Source: Hyperoplus lanceolatus (lineage: Eukaryota; Chordata; Actinopteri; Uranoscopiformes; Ammodytidae). From it: a stretch of DNA of 64,000 nucleotides. The translations under genes and the position numbers were made by a program. Of this stretch, positions 52,687 to 63,831 are shown one piece after another. The notes under the pieces are model-generated. The model had not been told where the DNA came from, made no database searches, and saw only the letters and a list, made by a program, of their open reading frames with translations. The stretch's first letter is position 1. Every line of letters starts with the position of its first letter. The stretch is taken from positions 2,947,501-3,011,500 of the forward strand of contig CM049408.1 of NCBI GenBank assembly GCA_026929865.2, in the 5' to 3' direction.

Positions 52687-52791
52687 GCCCCTGCGTAAAT
52701 GTTTTGGTAAATGGCGGCCATGTTTTGCAAGCCATTCTACTAATCTTGAAAAACATGGCCGCCATTGACCAAAATGTTTACGCAGGGGCTG
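52687..52791. repeat. Inverted repeat with about 40-bp arms
   Basis: CCCCTGCGTAAATGTTTTGG and GGCGGCCATGTTTT on the left are mirrored by AAAACATGGCCGCC and CCAAAATGTTTACGCAGGGG on the right, around a 23-base loop. Confidence 0.85.
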
Positions 52792-53214
52792 GACTTAGCA
52801 GCTAATTGCCCTTAACGCATTGAACATAGGTCCTATCATCATGAAACTTGCTGGAAATGGCAACATGTGTGGTAGCATGTCTCCCAAGGCTTTTAAAGCC
52901 CAATCCATATAGGGGGTGACACAAGAGACCTATAGCTCAGAAACACACGTACAGCTCATGGTGCACCACAATACAGCCTCTTGGACCATAGGGGTCTGCC
53001 ATGATTCATTAATTTTTTGACCTTGGGGGGGCCTGCACTTTTAAAATGTGAATTTTCTAGTTCTATTTCATCCTTACTGACCGCCAGAGGCGCTGCATTA
53101 AGCACTGGATATATCCATCTAGCGCAGTGGTTCTCAACCTTTTTTGAGCAAACGCCCCCTAACCTTACCGAGATACTCTAGCGCCCCCCCCCCCCTCCCA
53201 AAAAAAAAAAAAAC

Positions 53215-53215
53215 A

Positions 53216-53255
<40 letters not shown>
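53215..53255. repeat. (AC)n microsatellite after a C/A homopolymer
   Basis: Preceded by about 13 C and 13 A; inside the hAT left end. Confidence 0.9.
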
Positions 53256-53257
<2 letters not shown>

Positions 53258-54007
53258 TAAGAATATGTTTTGCTACATCCTCTATCAACAATAAAACATA
53301 TTTTCTGTGCTGTTTTGGTTTCTTATAAGAATTATTTAAATGATAGGCAGATTTAACCCACTGTCAGGTGGCTGGTTGCATAAAAAGAAAAAACACTATC
53401 AGCATTGGTTGTAATCTATTTTTTCTTTTTAACCCTAAAACAGGCAACGTGCACTGGGAGATACATACTCTTTAACATCCTGTAGGGGGCTTGCTGGAAG
53501 CTTTTCACTAATCTAGTTAGCATTTATCAAAAGACTTGTCTGTTATTAGCATCTAGGTGACATGATTTGGTTAAAGTTATCTGTCATTGTTTAGTCAGCC
53601 TGATCAGAAATCAACATGGCCGCCAGTGGCGAAGCGCCAGCTTCCTAGGGTGTAAGTAATCATATATTAGACACACTTATTTTCATTAAAATAACCATCT
53701 AAATTCATAGATTGAATTAGGACATTTGTCTTAACATGCTGATGAAGAAGAAAAAAATCCATCTGTGGGATTTTTAGCAGAATTTGAAATGTATGTATCC
53801 CCAGAGATACGTTGCCTGATTAGGGGTAAAAATTTGGTCAATGTTTATTATTCAGAGTTTTATTTAAAACTTGAAGGAATGTTAATAATGACTGCAGAAC
53901 CATATATTATCATGAACAGTTGTGCCCATTACAACATTATTACTGTATTTTACTTTAAAAATTATCTTTCTATATTTATATATACTTAGGGCAGCGCTGC
54001 CTGGAAG

Positions 54008-54033
54008 GCCCTATCCCTAACCCTAACCCTAAC
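54008..54033. repeat. Short telomere-like (CCCTAA)n
   Basis: Four near-consecutive units: CCCTAT then CCCTAA three times, followed by CGGG. Inside the hAT element. Confidence 0.85.
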
Positions 54034-54364
54034 GGGCGGAAGGTGCCTTTCAGGCAGAAAACACCAACAAACTTCACTGCCCAGGGATGGCCAAAGCCAC
54101 TGGCATGGAGAGTAAGCTGCTGTTTATTAAATATATTATTTCAAGCTGGTGGCTGCTGGTCGTTTCAGGCACACAGTGTAGCATCATACTTGCATTGGCT
54201 TTAGAGGAGCATCTGACACACCTGTGGCAGCTGTTTGAAAGGATCAGGGTGCAGTGACTAATAGTCAATCCTGCTTAGTTACAGTTTGGCCTGTCATCCA
54301 TTGATTTCCTTGGACACTGCTTTCCACAAAGGGAGCCTCTAAACTGGTAAAGTAAGACACCGTG

Positions 54365-55530
54365 CCAGGTTCATGCACACCGCACCATATAGTCCCTACA
54401 TTCCTGTTGGGACGGCCTCCACTGCCTTCGTGGACCACACGCCACTGACCTTCGCCATTGCCAAGACTTCTGAGCTGTGGCCTGCACGCCAGCAACATCA
54501 GTTTTCCGCCGTCTCTGAGTTCACCACTGATATTCAGCATGGCTGGTAAGGACAACTTCGGGGTCTGTGCACTTGGGACTCGACAACGCTGTCATGTCTA
54601 AAGACCAGGCCGCTGGCTCAGATGTCCCTACTACACCATGTCCTCCAACTTCAGGCCTGTGGCTGCTGTGCTGTGTTTGATCACGGCAAGGCTCCTCTGC
54701 GATATCTGTACTGACCAGCCCCGCCCGATGGTGCGCGTGGGTTGGGGGCGCCAATGTATATACCTGATCAATGGTTTTATGCAATCTGGGTGTTCAGGCG
54801 TCTACGAGGCTGGTGGGTGTTACATTTGTCTGGCCCCGCCTCAGGAGGGATGTAAACACCTGGGCTAGCTTCAGCGTGGCCTGTCAGCGTGTGCAAGGTA
54901 CACACAATACCAAAGCCCCCTTGGCGTCGATTCTGGTCTCAGAGAGGCATTTCGACCAAGTCAAAAAGGACCTGGTGGGCCCCATGCCTTCCTCCCGTAG
55001 GTTCACTGACCTCCTCACCTTGGTGGACAGCACCACCAGGTAGCCAGAAGCCATTCCTCTGTATTCGCTGAAGTGGACTGGGCATTCTTCTGGTTGTGGG
55101 GGGCCCATTTTGGTATGCCGGCTGACCTCACCTTGTACAGGGGCCCACAGTTCACATCCGAGCTGCATGACTAAGGGGTCGCAACTGGGTTGACTGCCTC
55201 CAGTGGTTAATGTTTGGCCTGCTCTCTGCCCCTAAGGAGGGCCTGCAGTTTTCATCTGCTGAATTGGTTTACGGACAGCCACTGGTGGTCCCAGGAAAGT
55301 TCCTTCAGGACGCTGCGGTTCTGTGGACGGGCGCGTCATATTGGACTTTTGCTCTGGGCAACTCCAGCCCCTTCACTCAGATCCCCCTGAAGCCTCCCCT
55401 ACGATGGGCCCTTCTGTGTCCTGGAGGCAGGGCCCAAGAACTTTGTGGTGGACATGGGGGATAAGCTAGAGCGGGTCACTATGGACCGTCTCAAGCCTGC
55501 CCATCTGGATGTGGCTGATCCAGTTTGATG
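54365..55530 (+). pseudogene. Ty3/gypsy-type integrase relic
   Basis: Integrase core features appear between frameshifts and stops: KKDLVGPMPSSRRFTDLL and LVDSTTR (54960-55040); a decayed GPQFTSEL equivalent near 55140-55165; SSAELVYGQPLVVPGKF (55250-55305); and the C-terminal FVVDMG plus DRLKPAHLDV (55440-55515). The left part (54365-54900) is degraded polyprotein of uncertain identity. No LTRs seen. Multiple stops, so dead. Confidence 0.75.
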
Positions 55531-56069
55531 AAACTAGATTGGTAAAACTGAATAAAATGTACTTAAAAAGTAGTATTTGTAATTTAAATGGACAAGATAA
55601 ACAACAATTTATCATTTCTGTTCATCAAATTAAACATTAATATTTTTACCATTTCGGCTTTTTTTACACCCTAATAGGGCAACGTATCCTGGGAGATACA
55701 ACTCGTAAAACCCAAAATATACAAAGTATAAAAAAAAATTATATGGAAATATTTTTCTTTGGTCTTAAAGAGATGAGTGATAACATGAAAATATTTTTAG
55801 AAACTCATTTTCCACTGTTGCCTGTTTAAGGGTTAATCAATAGAAACATTGAACGTAGGTAACAACATGTCATTTTATAATGGAAAAAAAAACAGGTGCA
55901 CATCACGTGAACAGCATGCACATTGTATTAATTATGAGGTGATTAACCGTTAACTGTTCAACCAATCACGAAACAGAACGTGCACAAGGCCTAATTAGGC
56001 CTATTTAAGTTGGGGATGTAAAATGCAACGGTCATTTTGTGAAGACGCTCAGAGCAGCTGGATAATAAA

Positions 56070-58126
56070 TTAGTGAGAGCCCTGCGGTTGGTGGCCCGCT
56101 GCCAGCGCCTTGACGTTGGGACACTGAGACGTCAATTTCAGTCGAAGAGCACCAGAGCTGACCAGGTTGACACGGTTGCGATATTTTGACTGCATGTGCA
56201 GTGCTTGGCTGAATCCCTGCTCAACGAGATAGGACGTGGGGAAAGCGAGGAGGAGAAGGTGGACTCTCTCCCACAACAGAGGGAAATGCTGTCCGTGTGC
56301 TATCCACAATGCTCACCAACCAGAGGTGCGAAACGTGGCCATCGCTTCAGCGTCATTCTGGAGGTCAATGAGGCTCTCTTGGATGGCCTCCTCGCTGCTG
56401 GCTGCGTCGTGTTGGAGTGGCTCCATCACCCAATCGGGAACGGCCAACTGGTCCAGATCGCTGAAGCGGATCTCCATATCAGCCTTGACAGCCTTTAAGT
56501 GGTACGCGTACACCACCAGATGGTCATCGGTCAGTTCATCCAACACCTGAATGTAAGTCATTACAGTAGGGCCTAAGTTATGTTATTGATGACAATGGCA
56601 GACTAATAATTAAGCAATATCACATGCTACAAGGCAGCCGGCCAAATGCCGAAAATAATCACAGCTGATATTCAGCATGACCGCCGGTGTTATAGGCTAT
56701 TGCTTTTATACAACAGTAGGCCTACTACATTTATTTGTTAACAGTAGGCTAATCAGCGACAGCAAAAGATTATGATTTGTTTGTTTATGAAATAATTTTT
56801 TTGACCCTGCCAACAAAAATAGATCCGAGACTGGGATTTAACTGTTGCTAAGCAACAAACACTGTGGCAGTAATAAGGAACACCTGTAGAGCGGAGTGAC
56901 ACATGTAGGCTAGTTAAACGTTTCGGCCAATCAGATTGTATAAATAATTATTAGCCTACCTTAGCCAACAGTGGGAAGTTGTTGAACTGACGCCTGCTCA
57001 AATTGTGTCCATACAGCTCCAGCTTCGCGAGGAGAGTGCGTATGGCGGCCTTTGAATGGATTAGCGTCACACCATTTCCCTGGAGCTTCAGCGACACTTC
57101 GTTCATCTTCCCAAAGAAGTCGGAAAGATAGAAGACGTCGTGGCGGCAGCCCCATAGCTGGACTTTCAAAGTGTCGTCGGTCTTCTCCAGGAATTCGAGG
57201 ACAGTGAGGAACAGCTCACACAGCCTGGCCAAACAGTTCCCCTTGGAGAGCCAGCGCACCTCTGCGTGGAATAAGAGGCGCTGAAAAGACTCGTCGTTCT
57301 CTCCACAAAGTTGCCTGAAGAGCCGGTCATTAAGCGCATGGGATTTTATTTTGTTTATCGCTTTGACCGCTACATTAAGGGACTGATGGAGCGAGTCGGA
57401 TATGTGCTTTGCCACCAAGTTGTGACGGTGCAGTACACAGTGCACGGTAAGCACATGTGGCACCTGTTTCTTCAGCAGCGGCGCAAAGCCGCGGTACCTG
57501 CCGACCATAGCCGGCGCTCCGTCCGTGGCACAGGCGATGATGTTCTCCATCGGGATGGCCCTCTCTTGCAGGAACTCGGCCAGGGCGGTGAAGATGCTCT
57601 GTCCGCGTGTGTCGGTGGTGAGATACTGCCCAAACAAGAAGTCCTCCTTGAGATCCCCCCCAGACATGTACCGAACATAGCCCATTAAGAGGGCATTGTT
57701 GTCAGCAGTTGTTGTCTCATCTAACTGGATGCTGAAGGGACACGCACGCAGGGTGGCACACAGCTGCTGCTCAGTGTCGAGCGACATCTCCCGTATGCGC
57801 CGGGCAACAGTATCGTTACTGAGCGGGATGGCTTTGATGACTGGCGCAGCATCCCGCTCCATGACTGTCGATATTGCTTCTTTTATTGCCGGAATTACCA
57901 AAGACTCACCCACAGTGAACGGTAAGCCAGACTTAGCAATTAATAAAGCGATGTTGTAGGACGCCACCAACCCGCTTTCGCTTTGATTGACGTTCCGGGC
58001 GAACAGAGAGTTGATGGTGGGCCGTCTTGAATGTTGATCCCTCTGAGACTTAAAGTAGGACGGGATAAATCCATAACTAATGTAATTGGCATTGTACTTC
58101 CGGCACTTTTTCTTGCTATCCGCCAT
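56070..58126 (-). CDS. hAT-family transposase (two exons, one in-frame stop)
   Basis: Exon 1 runs 58126-56960 and exon 2 56546-56070. A 413-bp intron with donor AAG|GTAGGC and acceptor ATTCAG|GTG keeps the frame. The protein starts MADSKKKCRKYNANYISYGF and has the RNase-H-fold blocks of ZBED5/SCAND3-like (Charlie-group) hAT transposases: IQLDETTTADNNALL (first Asp, about residue 135), ACATDGAPAMVGRYRGF (second Asp), HCVLHRHNLVAKH and EVRWLSKGNCLARLCELF. Exon 2 ends with the hAT dimerization block SYLVEQGFSQALHMQSKYRNR. A complete BED finger is not seen. One in-frame TGA at 56315-56313 interrupts exon 2 before the dimerization block; otherwise the frame is open. It would act on hAT ends such as those of this element. 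Confidence 0.85.
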
Positions 58127-59254
58127 GTTTGTTTATGTTATGTTATTAAAGTTGAATATGTTACAATGAATTGTGTACGTTTTCATTGGTTGTTGAACTG
58201 TTATCCCGCGAACTAGCGCTCATGACGTAGCTGTGCTTTGCTGCTGTCATAGGGCTGCTGTACAGGGCTTCAGTGAGCCTCTCGCGGTGCACAGCGTTTA
58301 GTATATCGTCCCTCTCCAACATATGAGGGTTGTGTCTTTAACATGGTTCTGCTTGTGTGTTAGTTAACTCCATGCTTTGGCTGATTACTCTGTGTTTTCT
58401 CCACCTCAGAGACAATAGTTAGTTTAAGTTTGAATCTCGCTGCGCTAGCATTAGCAATATCAGTTAACGTCATTATACTAGTCTGTGATTGGCTGATTCC
58501 TCTGCCGCTAAGGCTTTGATTGGCTGGTTGTTCTGACTCAAAGACCTCTGATTGGCTGTCTGCAGAGCCTTCTCTTTTCTAAGGCTGTGACAGTCAGCAG
58601 ACCGCAGAACGTTGGAGAGAATAGTTAAAAAGAGGTTGAGGGGTTAGATACATGAAAAGTTAAAATAGGCTGTTTATTTCAGGTAACCTATTTTTGCAGT
58701 CAAAAGATTTATACGATTTTTAAGAAAGTTTAAAATATATTTATTAAAAAAAAAAAAAGCTCTCGTGTCCCAGCCTGGTCCCAGCAACCCCCTAGGTTGT
58801 ACGAACGCCCCCGTTGAGAAACCCTGATCTAGCGCATGCGCAGTTTCAAGTACCTAAACCAAAAAAGTCACATGTGACCCTTGTGACACCGGAAGGGCTA
58901 CAGAGGATCTGTTCCTTTCATCTTCTCGCAACGCAGTAGAGTGCCGCGTGCGGACAATCGTTTTTGGAAGGATCGTGCTGACGGTGTGCAGCCTCGCGAC
59001 CAAAGAGGTCGGAGTAACAGGTGAGCTCGTCCTCCAGGGGCTGTTTAGCTGTGTAGCGCTGAAGGAACTATCGCCGCTACTTTGATGGTGGGTCAGCTTA
59101 ATTGGCTTTCCCCCACTGTGTGTAGCCGCTAAGATATAGCTTCCCTTGTGATTTCCTTGATAGAGACAGCTCGGCTGTTTTCTGAATTGCCACATGTTTT
59201 GTCTGGTAAACTTTTTCGTTTTGAAAAAAAAAGAAAGAAAAAAAGAGAATCTAT

Positions 59255-60380
59255 TTTCAGTTGCTTTCCAGTGAAGACAGCGCCCTCGCGTCCTCTCCTG
59301 GTGACCCTGCTGTGTATCTCTTTCCAGTCACTTACTGGTGAAGGCTGCGCTCTCGCGTCCGCTCCTGGTAACACTGCTGTGTATCTCTTTTCAGTCACTT
59401 ATCGGTGAAAGCTGCGCTCTCGCGTCCTCTCCTGGTAACACTGCTGTATATTTGAGCTCAGTCACTTACTGGTGAAGGCTGCGCTCTCGCGTCCGCTCCT
59501 GGTAACACTGCTGTGTATCTCTTTTCAGTCACTTACTGGTGAAGGCTGCGCTCCCGCGTCCTCTCCTGGTAACACTGTTGTGTATTTGAGCTCAGTCACT
59601 TTCCAGTGAAGGCTGCGCTCTCGCGTCCGCTCCTGGTAACACTGTTGTATATTTGAGTTCAGTCACTTAGGCTACTGGTAACACTGTACAGCACTTAGCG
59701 TGCCCGCTCCCTTCCGGCGCTTGTAGCTATTATTATAGCTTCCCTGTTTGCTAATAGAAGCAGCTCGGTTGTTACCACATTTTTGTTTAGTAACTATTTT
59801 TGAAAAAAAAGAGGATCGTTCAGTGTATCTCTTTTTCAGTCACTCTCCAGTGAAGGCAGCGCTCTCGCGTCCTCTCCTGGTAGTACTGCAGAGTGGTTTT
59901 TCGGAACCCACCCCTTGTATTGATTATAATATAATTTTTTTAGTGTACAGTTATGAAATGCTTAACTTAAAGGTTAACACTAGTTGTTAACACGACACTG
60001 CTGTGTATTCTGTTCAGTCACTTATCGGTGAAGGCTGCGCTTTCGCGTCCTCTCCTGGTAACACTGCTGTATATTTGAGCTCAGTCACTTACTGGTGAAG
60101 GCTGCGCTCTCGCGTCCGCTCCTGGTAACACTGCTGTGTGTCTCTTTTCAGTCACTTTCCAGTGAAGGCTGCGCTCCCTGGTTACACTGTTGTGTATTTG
60201 AGCTCATTCACTTTCTAGTGAAGGCTGCGCTCCCGCGTCCGCTCCTGGTAACACTGTTGTATATTTCTTTTCAGTCATTTACTGGTGAAGACTGCGCTCT
60301 CACGTCCTCTCCCGGTAACACTGTCTTGTGTTTTTTGAGTAAGTACCTTACTGGTGAAGGCAGTGCTTTCGCTCCCTCTC
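59255..60380 (+). repeat. 67-bp tandem repeats in the DIRS leader
   Basis: Units such as CAGTCACTTACTGGTGAAGG, CTGCGCTCTCGCGTCC, TCCTGGTAACACTG follow each other at exact 67-bp spacing (the GGTAAC/GGTGAC element starts after 59300, 59367, 59434 and so on). Two unit types alternate, ending in TGTATCTCTTTT or TATATTTGAGCT. About a dozen copies in two blocks (59255-59680 and 59835-60380) with truncated ones; stray partial units recur at 62085 and 62300. Confidence 0.9.
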
Positions 60381-60394
60381 CCAGTATTCTGCTG

Positions 60395-61790
60395 ATGGCT
60401 CATGTGTGTGGTGCCTGTGTGGCCCTCCTAGAGCCTGACGATGGCCATGATCGCTGCCCCTCGTGTCTCGGCTTTGAGCATTTGCGGGAGGGCCTTACTG
60501 AGAGGGCCTGTATGAACTGCGGCTCCATGCCCTTGGCACTCAGGGTGGCTAGACTGGCAGCGGCGGAGCGTCCGACGGCTGTCGACCTTCCCTCAATGAC
60601 ACCACTTCCTTCGGCCCAGCCCGGCCGGTCTTGGCGTCGGGGTAGAGCAGTGCCTCCCCCCCAGGAAAAGGGCTAGGAACAAACTAGCATCCAAGGTGGA
60701 TCGCTTGTCGTCCGACATGGTGAGGATACAGGAGCTCCTCCTGACCCTGCAACCTGGGGCGGTAGCCGTGCGGCTCTGGCTCACCTGGGGCTGGATGCTC
60801 CTCAGGCAGGAGTGGCTCAGCCTTGCGCCTTTTTCAGGTGCAACCCTGCCACAGCCACAGCCTCTTTCTCTGTCCCTCCTTCGGAGGAGTACTTAAAAGA
60901 GCTACACGTGTGCTGGAAGGATGCCAAGGCATCCTAGTCCCAGTGCTCGGGCCTTGGCTGCCAAGCGGGCTCCAGCGCAATATGGGCTGAGTCGCATGCC
61001 ACCCGTTGAGCTTGCCTTTGGCTCCCGATGAAGCTGGATGCCAGATGTCCCTGGCCCTAGTGCAGGGTCGTGGACGACCTGCTTTTAAAGGCCTACGATA
61101 CAGCGGCACGTATGGGTTGGGTAGGCGACTCCCTCACCCACCTAATGCTGGCGCTCTCAACCTCTCTGCAACAAGCTGCAGTTGAGCCATCTCTGCAGAG
61201 GCGTAGCGATGTGTCACTGCAGGCCGTTGCCCTCATGTCCAGGGACTTAGGACACGTTATGTTCACCCTTGTCCAGACTCGCCTCCAGGTTTGGCTGGCT
61301 AAGTCGCCTCTGACGGAGAGGTTCAGGAGGGCTCTCCGCTGGGCCTGTGACGCCGGGGGAGCTGTTTAGATCAGCTGCCCTGGAGACGCCGGAGCGGGCT
61401 GCCCAAGCTTGGGAGACCAGCCAGCAGCTTTCGGGTCTATTCGCAAGAGTGTGTCCACTCCTGGCAGGCCTGGGGACTCCTCGGCTGCCCTCCAGAGCCA
61501 CTCTCAGGCACGTTCTCATCCAGCGAGAGACGATGGCCTACGCAAGTCTCGGCAGCCCACTCAGCGGCCCGCCCAGCAGCCTACTGATAACTTTCGTGCC
61601 CCCGCCCGCCCGTCCTCCGGGCAGCTTCGGGCCTCAGAACCTCACCGGTACCCCCCTCCCCCCACAGAGGCCTGGGGGCCAGGTGCTCGGGCATCAGGGC
61701 CGGCCGCTGGCTGTTTTTCCCAGCAGCAGCGTTGGTTCTGGGTTGACTGTATTATATTACTATGGACCCCTGGGTGGTTTCCACCTTAAC
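60395..61790 (+). pseudogene. DIRS-type gag-like gene, frameshifted
   Basis: Starts MAHVCGACVALLEPDDGHD at 60395 with a Cys/His-rich head (CGAC, HDRCPSC, CMNC) typical of gag-like proteins of teleost DIRS elements. The first frame stops at 60676; the coding signal continues in other frames at 60696-60896 (VDRLSSDMVRIQELLLTL), 61160-61369 (RRSDVSLQAVALMSRDLGH, VWLAKSPLTERFRRAL) and 61347-61790 (LFRSAALETPERAAQAWE, QQLSGLF, then a Pro/Arg/Ser-rich tail). At least three frameshifts. In an active element it would package the RNA. Assigned by recalled similarity to fish DIRS proteins, not by a search. Confidence 0.75.
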
Positions 61791-62400
61791 CCGGGGGTAG
61801 GAATTGCAGCTCTGAAGCCAGCCACAAGCCTTTGGCCGGGTCGGAATGACAGACCCTCAGTGATGCTTCACTGCAGACTTTGCATTATGACTAAGGAGCT
61901 AGGCAGGGTGAGGTCAACTGATTCGTTGGCGCCGCGGGGGTTGGCTGGCGCAGGCCCCCCAGTCGGAGGTGTGTCAACAGACCCTCCGTTCTCTTCCAGT
62001 CGGCCCAGGCCAGACGTTGGGCCAGCTGCACCTCAGGCCCCAGAGCGAAATGGTACCTCTGTGGTACCCCGTGCCAATAGCTTCAGCCACGTCTCGCGTC
62101 CTCTCCCAGTAACACTGTGCAGTGATAAGCTACTTTGTTGTTGAGGCGGCACCTCAGCTCCCCTCCAGCATTCGTAGCTGCTAATTATAGCTTTTTAGTT
62201 TGTGGATAGAAGCAGCTAAGCTATGTTCTAGGTTACCACATTTGTTTGGTAACTCTTTCTTTTAAAAAGAAAAAGAAAAGGGAAGGGTGCTTTTCCAGTC
62301 AGTTACTTACCGGTGAAGACAGTGCTCTCCCGGTAAAACTGCAGTGTTGGTCTGCTGCTCAGGCTCTGCTGCAGCTCGCCTGGGCACCCCACTGACAGGA
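61791..62400 (+). other. Remnant between DIRS gag and recombinase
   Basis: Reverse transcriptase, RNase H and methyltransferase-like domains would be expected here, but only about 0.6 kb remains and I recognise none of their motifs. A TTTTAAAAAGAAAAAG tract and a leader-repeat fragment (62295-62340) suggest rearrangement. Confidence 0.6.
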
Positions 62401-63480
62401 GGGACCTCCTGTCACAGCTGGGGGGTCAGATCTGGCATCCTGACCCACGTTCGCCTTCAGCTCTGGGCTTGGCCACTACAGGGCCCGACTCACTGCTGAG
62501 TGATTGCACTTTCAGGGTTACTGTCCTGAATGCCAGGGCAGCATCAACCAGGAGGCAGTTGGGAACAGGTGGAAACTGTTCTCCAATTGGTGTGCAGCTA
62601 GAGCTGTGGACCCAGTGCACTGCGCTGTGTCCCCTGTTCTGGAGTTCTGCAGCCCCTCCTGGATAGTGGCTGCTCTCACTCCACCTTGGGAGTTGAGGTG
62701 GCTGTTAACTGCTCCCCTACACTAGGGGGTTGATGGTGCCACGGTAGGATGCCACAGGTTAGGGTCCCTCTTTCATTGAGGTGCTTTGAGGCTGCGTCCC
62801 CCTAGGGCCCCGAGGGCTCTGGCATGGAGCCTCCCGCTGGTCCTGGAGGCCTTGTTACCTCCCTCTAAGCCTTCGGTCCAGAGGAGGTCGAGGTGGCTGT
62901 CCATGAGGGATGCAATTTCACTCACCTTAGCCCCTGCAAAGCTGCATGCCCTATCTGGGAACGGTACATGCCGGAGGTGTAACTCTGGCTCATGTATCAC
63001 CCTGTGGCCGAAGGCTGCGTTTCCGCCAAGTCGCTTCCACGCAGTCACCTTAGCCAGCACATCCAGCTGGCACGCTTTCCCCACCCCCCAGCTGAGGAGG
63101 GCAGGTCTGAGCTACTGTGCCCGATGCGGGCTCTTGGGCTTATATTTCTGCTACCACCTGTATTCGTCAGTTGGAGCAGCTCTTTGTTTGCTATTGTGAC
63201 CCCAACAATGGTCAGGCTCTAAACAAAGCAGGGGCTGTCCCACTGGATTGTTCATACCATTGCACATGTCCATGGGACCAGTGGACGCCCCCCGCCATCC
63301 ATTCAACCAGGAGTGTCTCAGCATCATGGGCGGCCCTGAGAGGGCTGCCCCTGAGGACCATCTGTGCCAAGGCATCGCCTTGCACATTTTCCAGGTTTTT
63401 CAACGTCGCCATTCCCCATCCAATGGGGGTGGTCCTATGCCAAGCTCTGCTGTCTCCAACCAGTGAGCTGATTGCTTGGA
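62400..63480 (+). pseudogene. DIRS-type tyrosine recombinase, frameshifted
   Basis: Tyrosine recombinases join the circular DNA copy of DIRS elements into the genome. Fragments in order: GNRWKLFSNWCAARAVDPVH (N-terminal core-binding region, about 62540-62610) and VLEFCSPSWIVAA; then after a gap LHALSGNGTCRRC and ITLWPKAAFPP (62940-63030); CIRQLEQLFVCY (63165-63200); and the catalytic block HSTRSVSASWAALRGLPL (about 63300-63353) followed by TFSRFF. The H-x-x-R of the catalytic centre is visible in HSTR. Frames change at least three times. Dead gene. Confidence 0.75.
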
Positions 63481-63508
63481 TTCTTCGTGACGTTGTTGGT
63501 ATTGGCCA

Positions 63509-63611
63509 TCCAGTGCTTAATGCACCACCTCTGGCGGTCAGTAAGGATGAAATAGAACGCAGAGTTACGTATGTAACTCCGGTTCTATGAATCCTGGATG
63601 ACCGCCAGAGT
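63509..63611. repeat. DIRS internal complementary region
   Basis: Its left half is the reverse complement of the element's left end (GTGCTTAATGCACCACC, GATGAAATAGAAC). Its right half is the reverse complement of the right end (GCAGAGTTACGTATGTAACT, CCGGTTCTATGAATCCTGG). The junction is AAC at 63556-63558. Confidence 0.88.
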
Positions 63612-63831
63612 AACAGGTCACTCAGAAGTCTCGTGGTTCGCGAGAAGATTCTGGGAACAGATCCTCTGTAGACACCGGGCTATATAGCCCTTCCAGTGTC
63701 ACAGGTGACTTTTTTGGTATAGGTACTCGAAACTGCGCATGCGCAAGATGGATATATCCAGTGGTTAATGCACCGCCTCTGGCAGTCATCCAGGATTCAT
63801 AGAACCGGAGTTACATACGTAACTCTGCGTT
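63612..63831. repeat. DIRS right inverted terminal repeat
   Basis: Reverse complement of the left terminus 53060-53124 plus 58835-58930, with GGAACAGATCCTCTGTAG and GAAACTGCGCATGCGC as clearest matches. Confidence 0.85.

Larger units (their letters stand above)
53125..58826 (-). mobile_element. hAT DNA transposon (5.7 kb) inserted in the DIRS left terminus
   Basis: Ends CAGTGGTTCTCAACCTTTTT and CGTTGAGAAACCCTG; the exact 8-bp duplication ATCTAGCG lies at 53117-53124 and 58827-58834, splitting the DIRS terminal repeat. A minus-strand hAT transposase gene occupies 56070-58126. A Ty3/gypsy integrase relic lies in the left half (about 54365-55530), and a (CA)n array at 53215-53255. Confidence 0.92.
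53060..63831 (+). mobile_element. DIRS-like tyrosine-recombinase retrotransposon, degenerate, carrying a hAT insertion
   Basis: The left end (from GTTCTATTTCATCC at 53060) and the right end (to AACTCTGCGTT at 63831) are inverted repeats sharing CACTGGATATATCCAT, GCGCATGCGCAGTTTC, ACCAAAAAAGTCAC and ACAGAGGATCTGTTCC as reverse complements. An internal complementary region at 63509-63611 joins the complements of the two outer ends at AAC (63556-63558), matching GTT at both termini: the hallmark of DIRS replication through a circle. It codes for a Cys/His-rich gag and a tyrosine recombinase, both frameshifted. Reverse transcriptase and RNase H are not found between them. Without the 5.7-kb hAT the element is about 5.06 kb. 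Confidence 0.88.

Noticed and set aside
59255-60380. Possible CRISPR-like array
   Set aside because: Units of 67 bp follow each other without unique spacers and the genome is a vertebrate; it is a minisatellite in a retroelement leader.
61347-62144. 265-codon + strand frame as a possible host gene
   Set aside because: Its first part is a frame of the degenerate DIRS gag and the remainder is Pro/Ser-rich without a domain; it lies wholly within the DIRS element.
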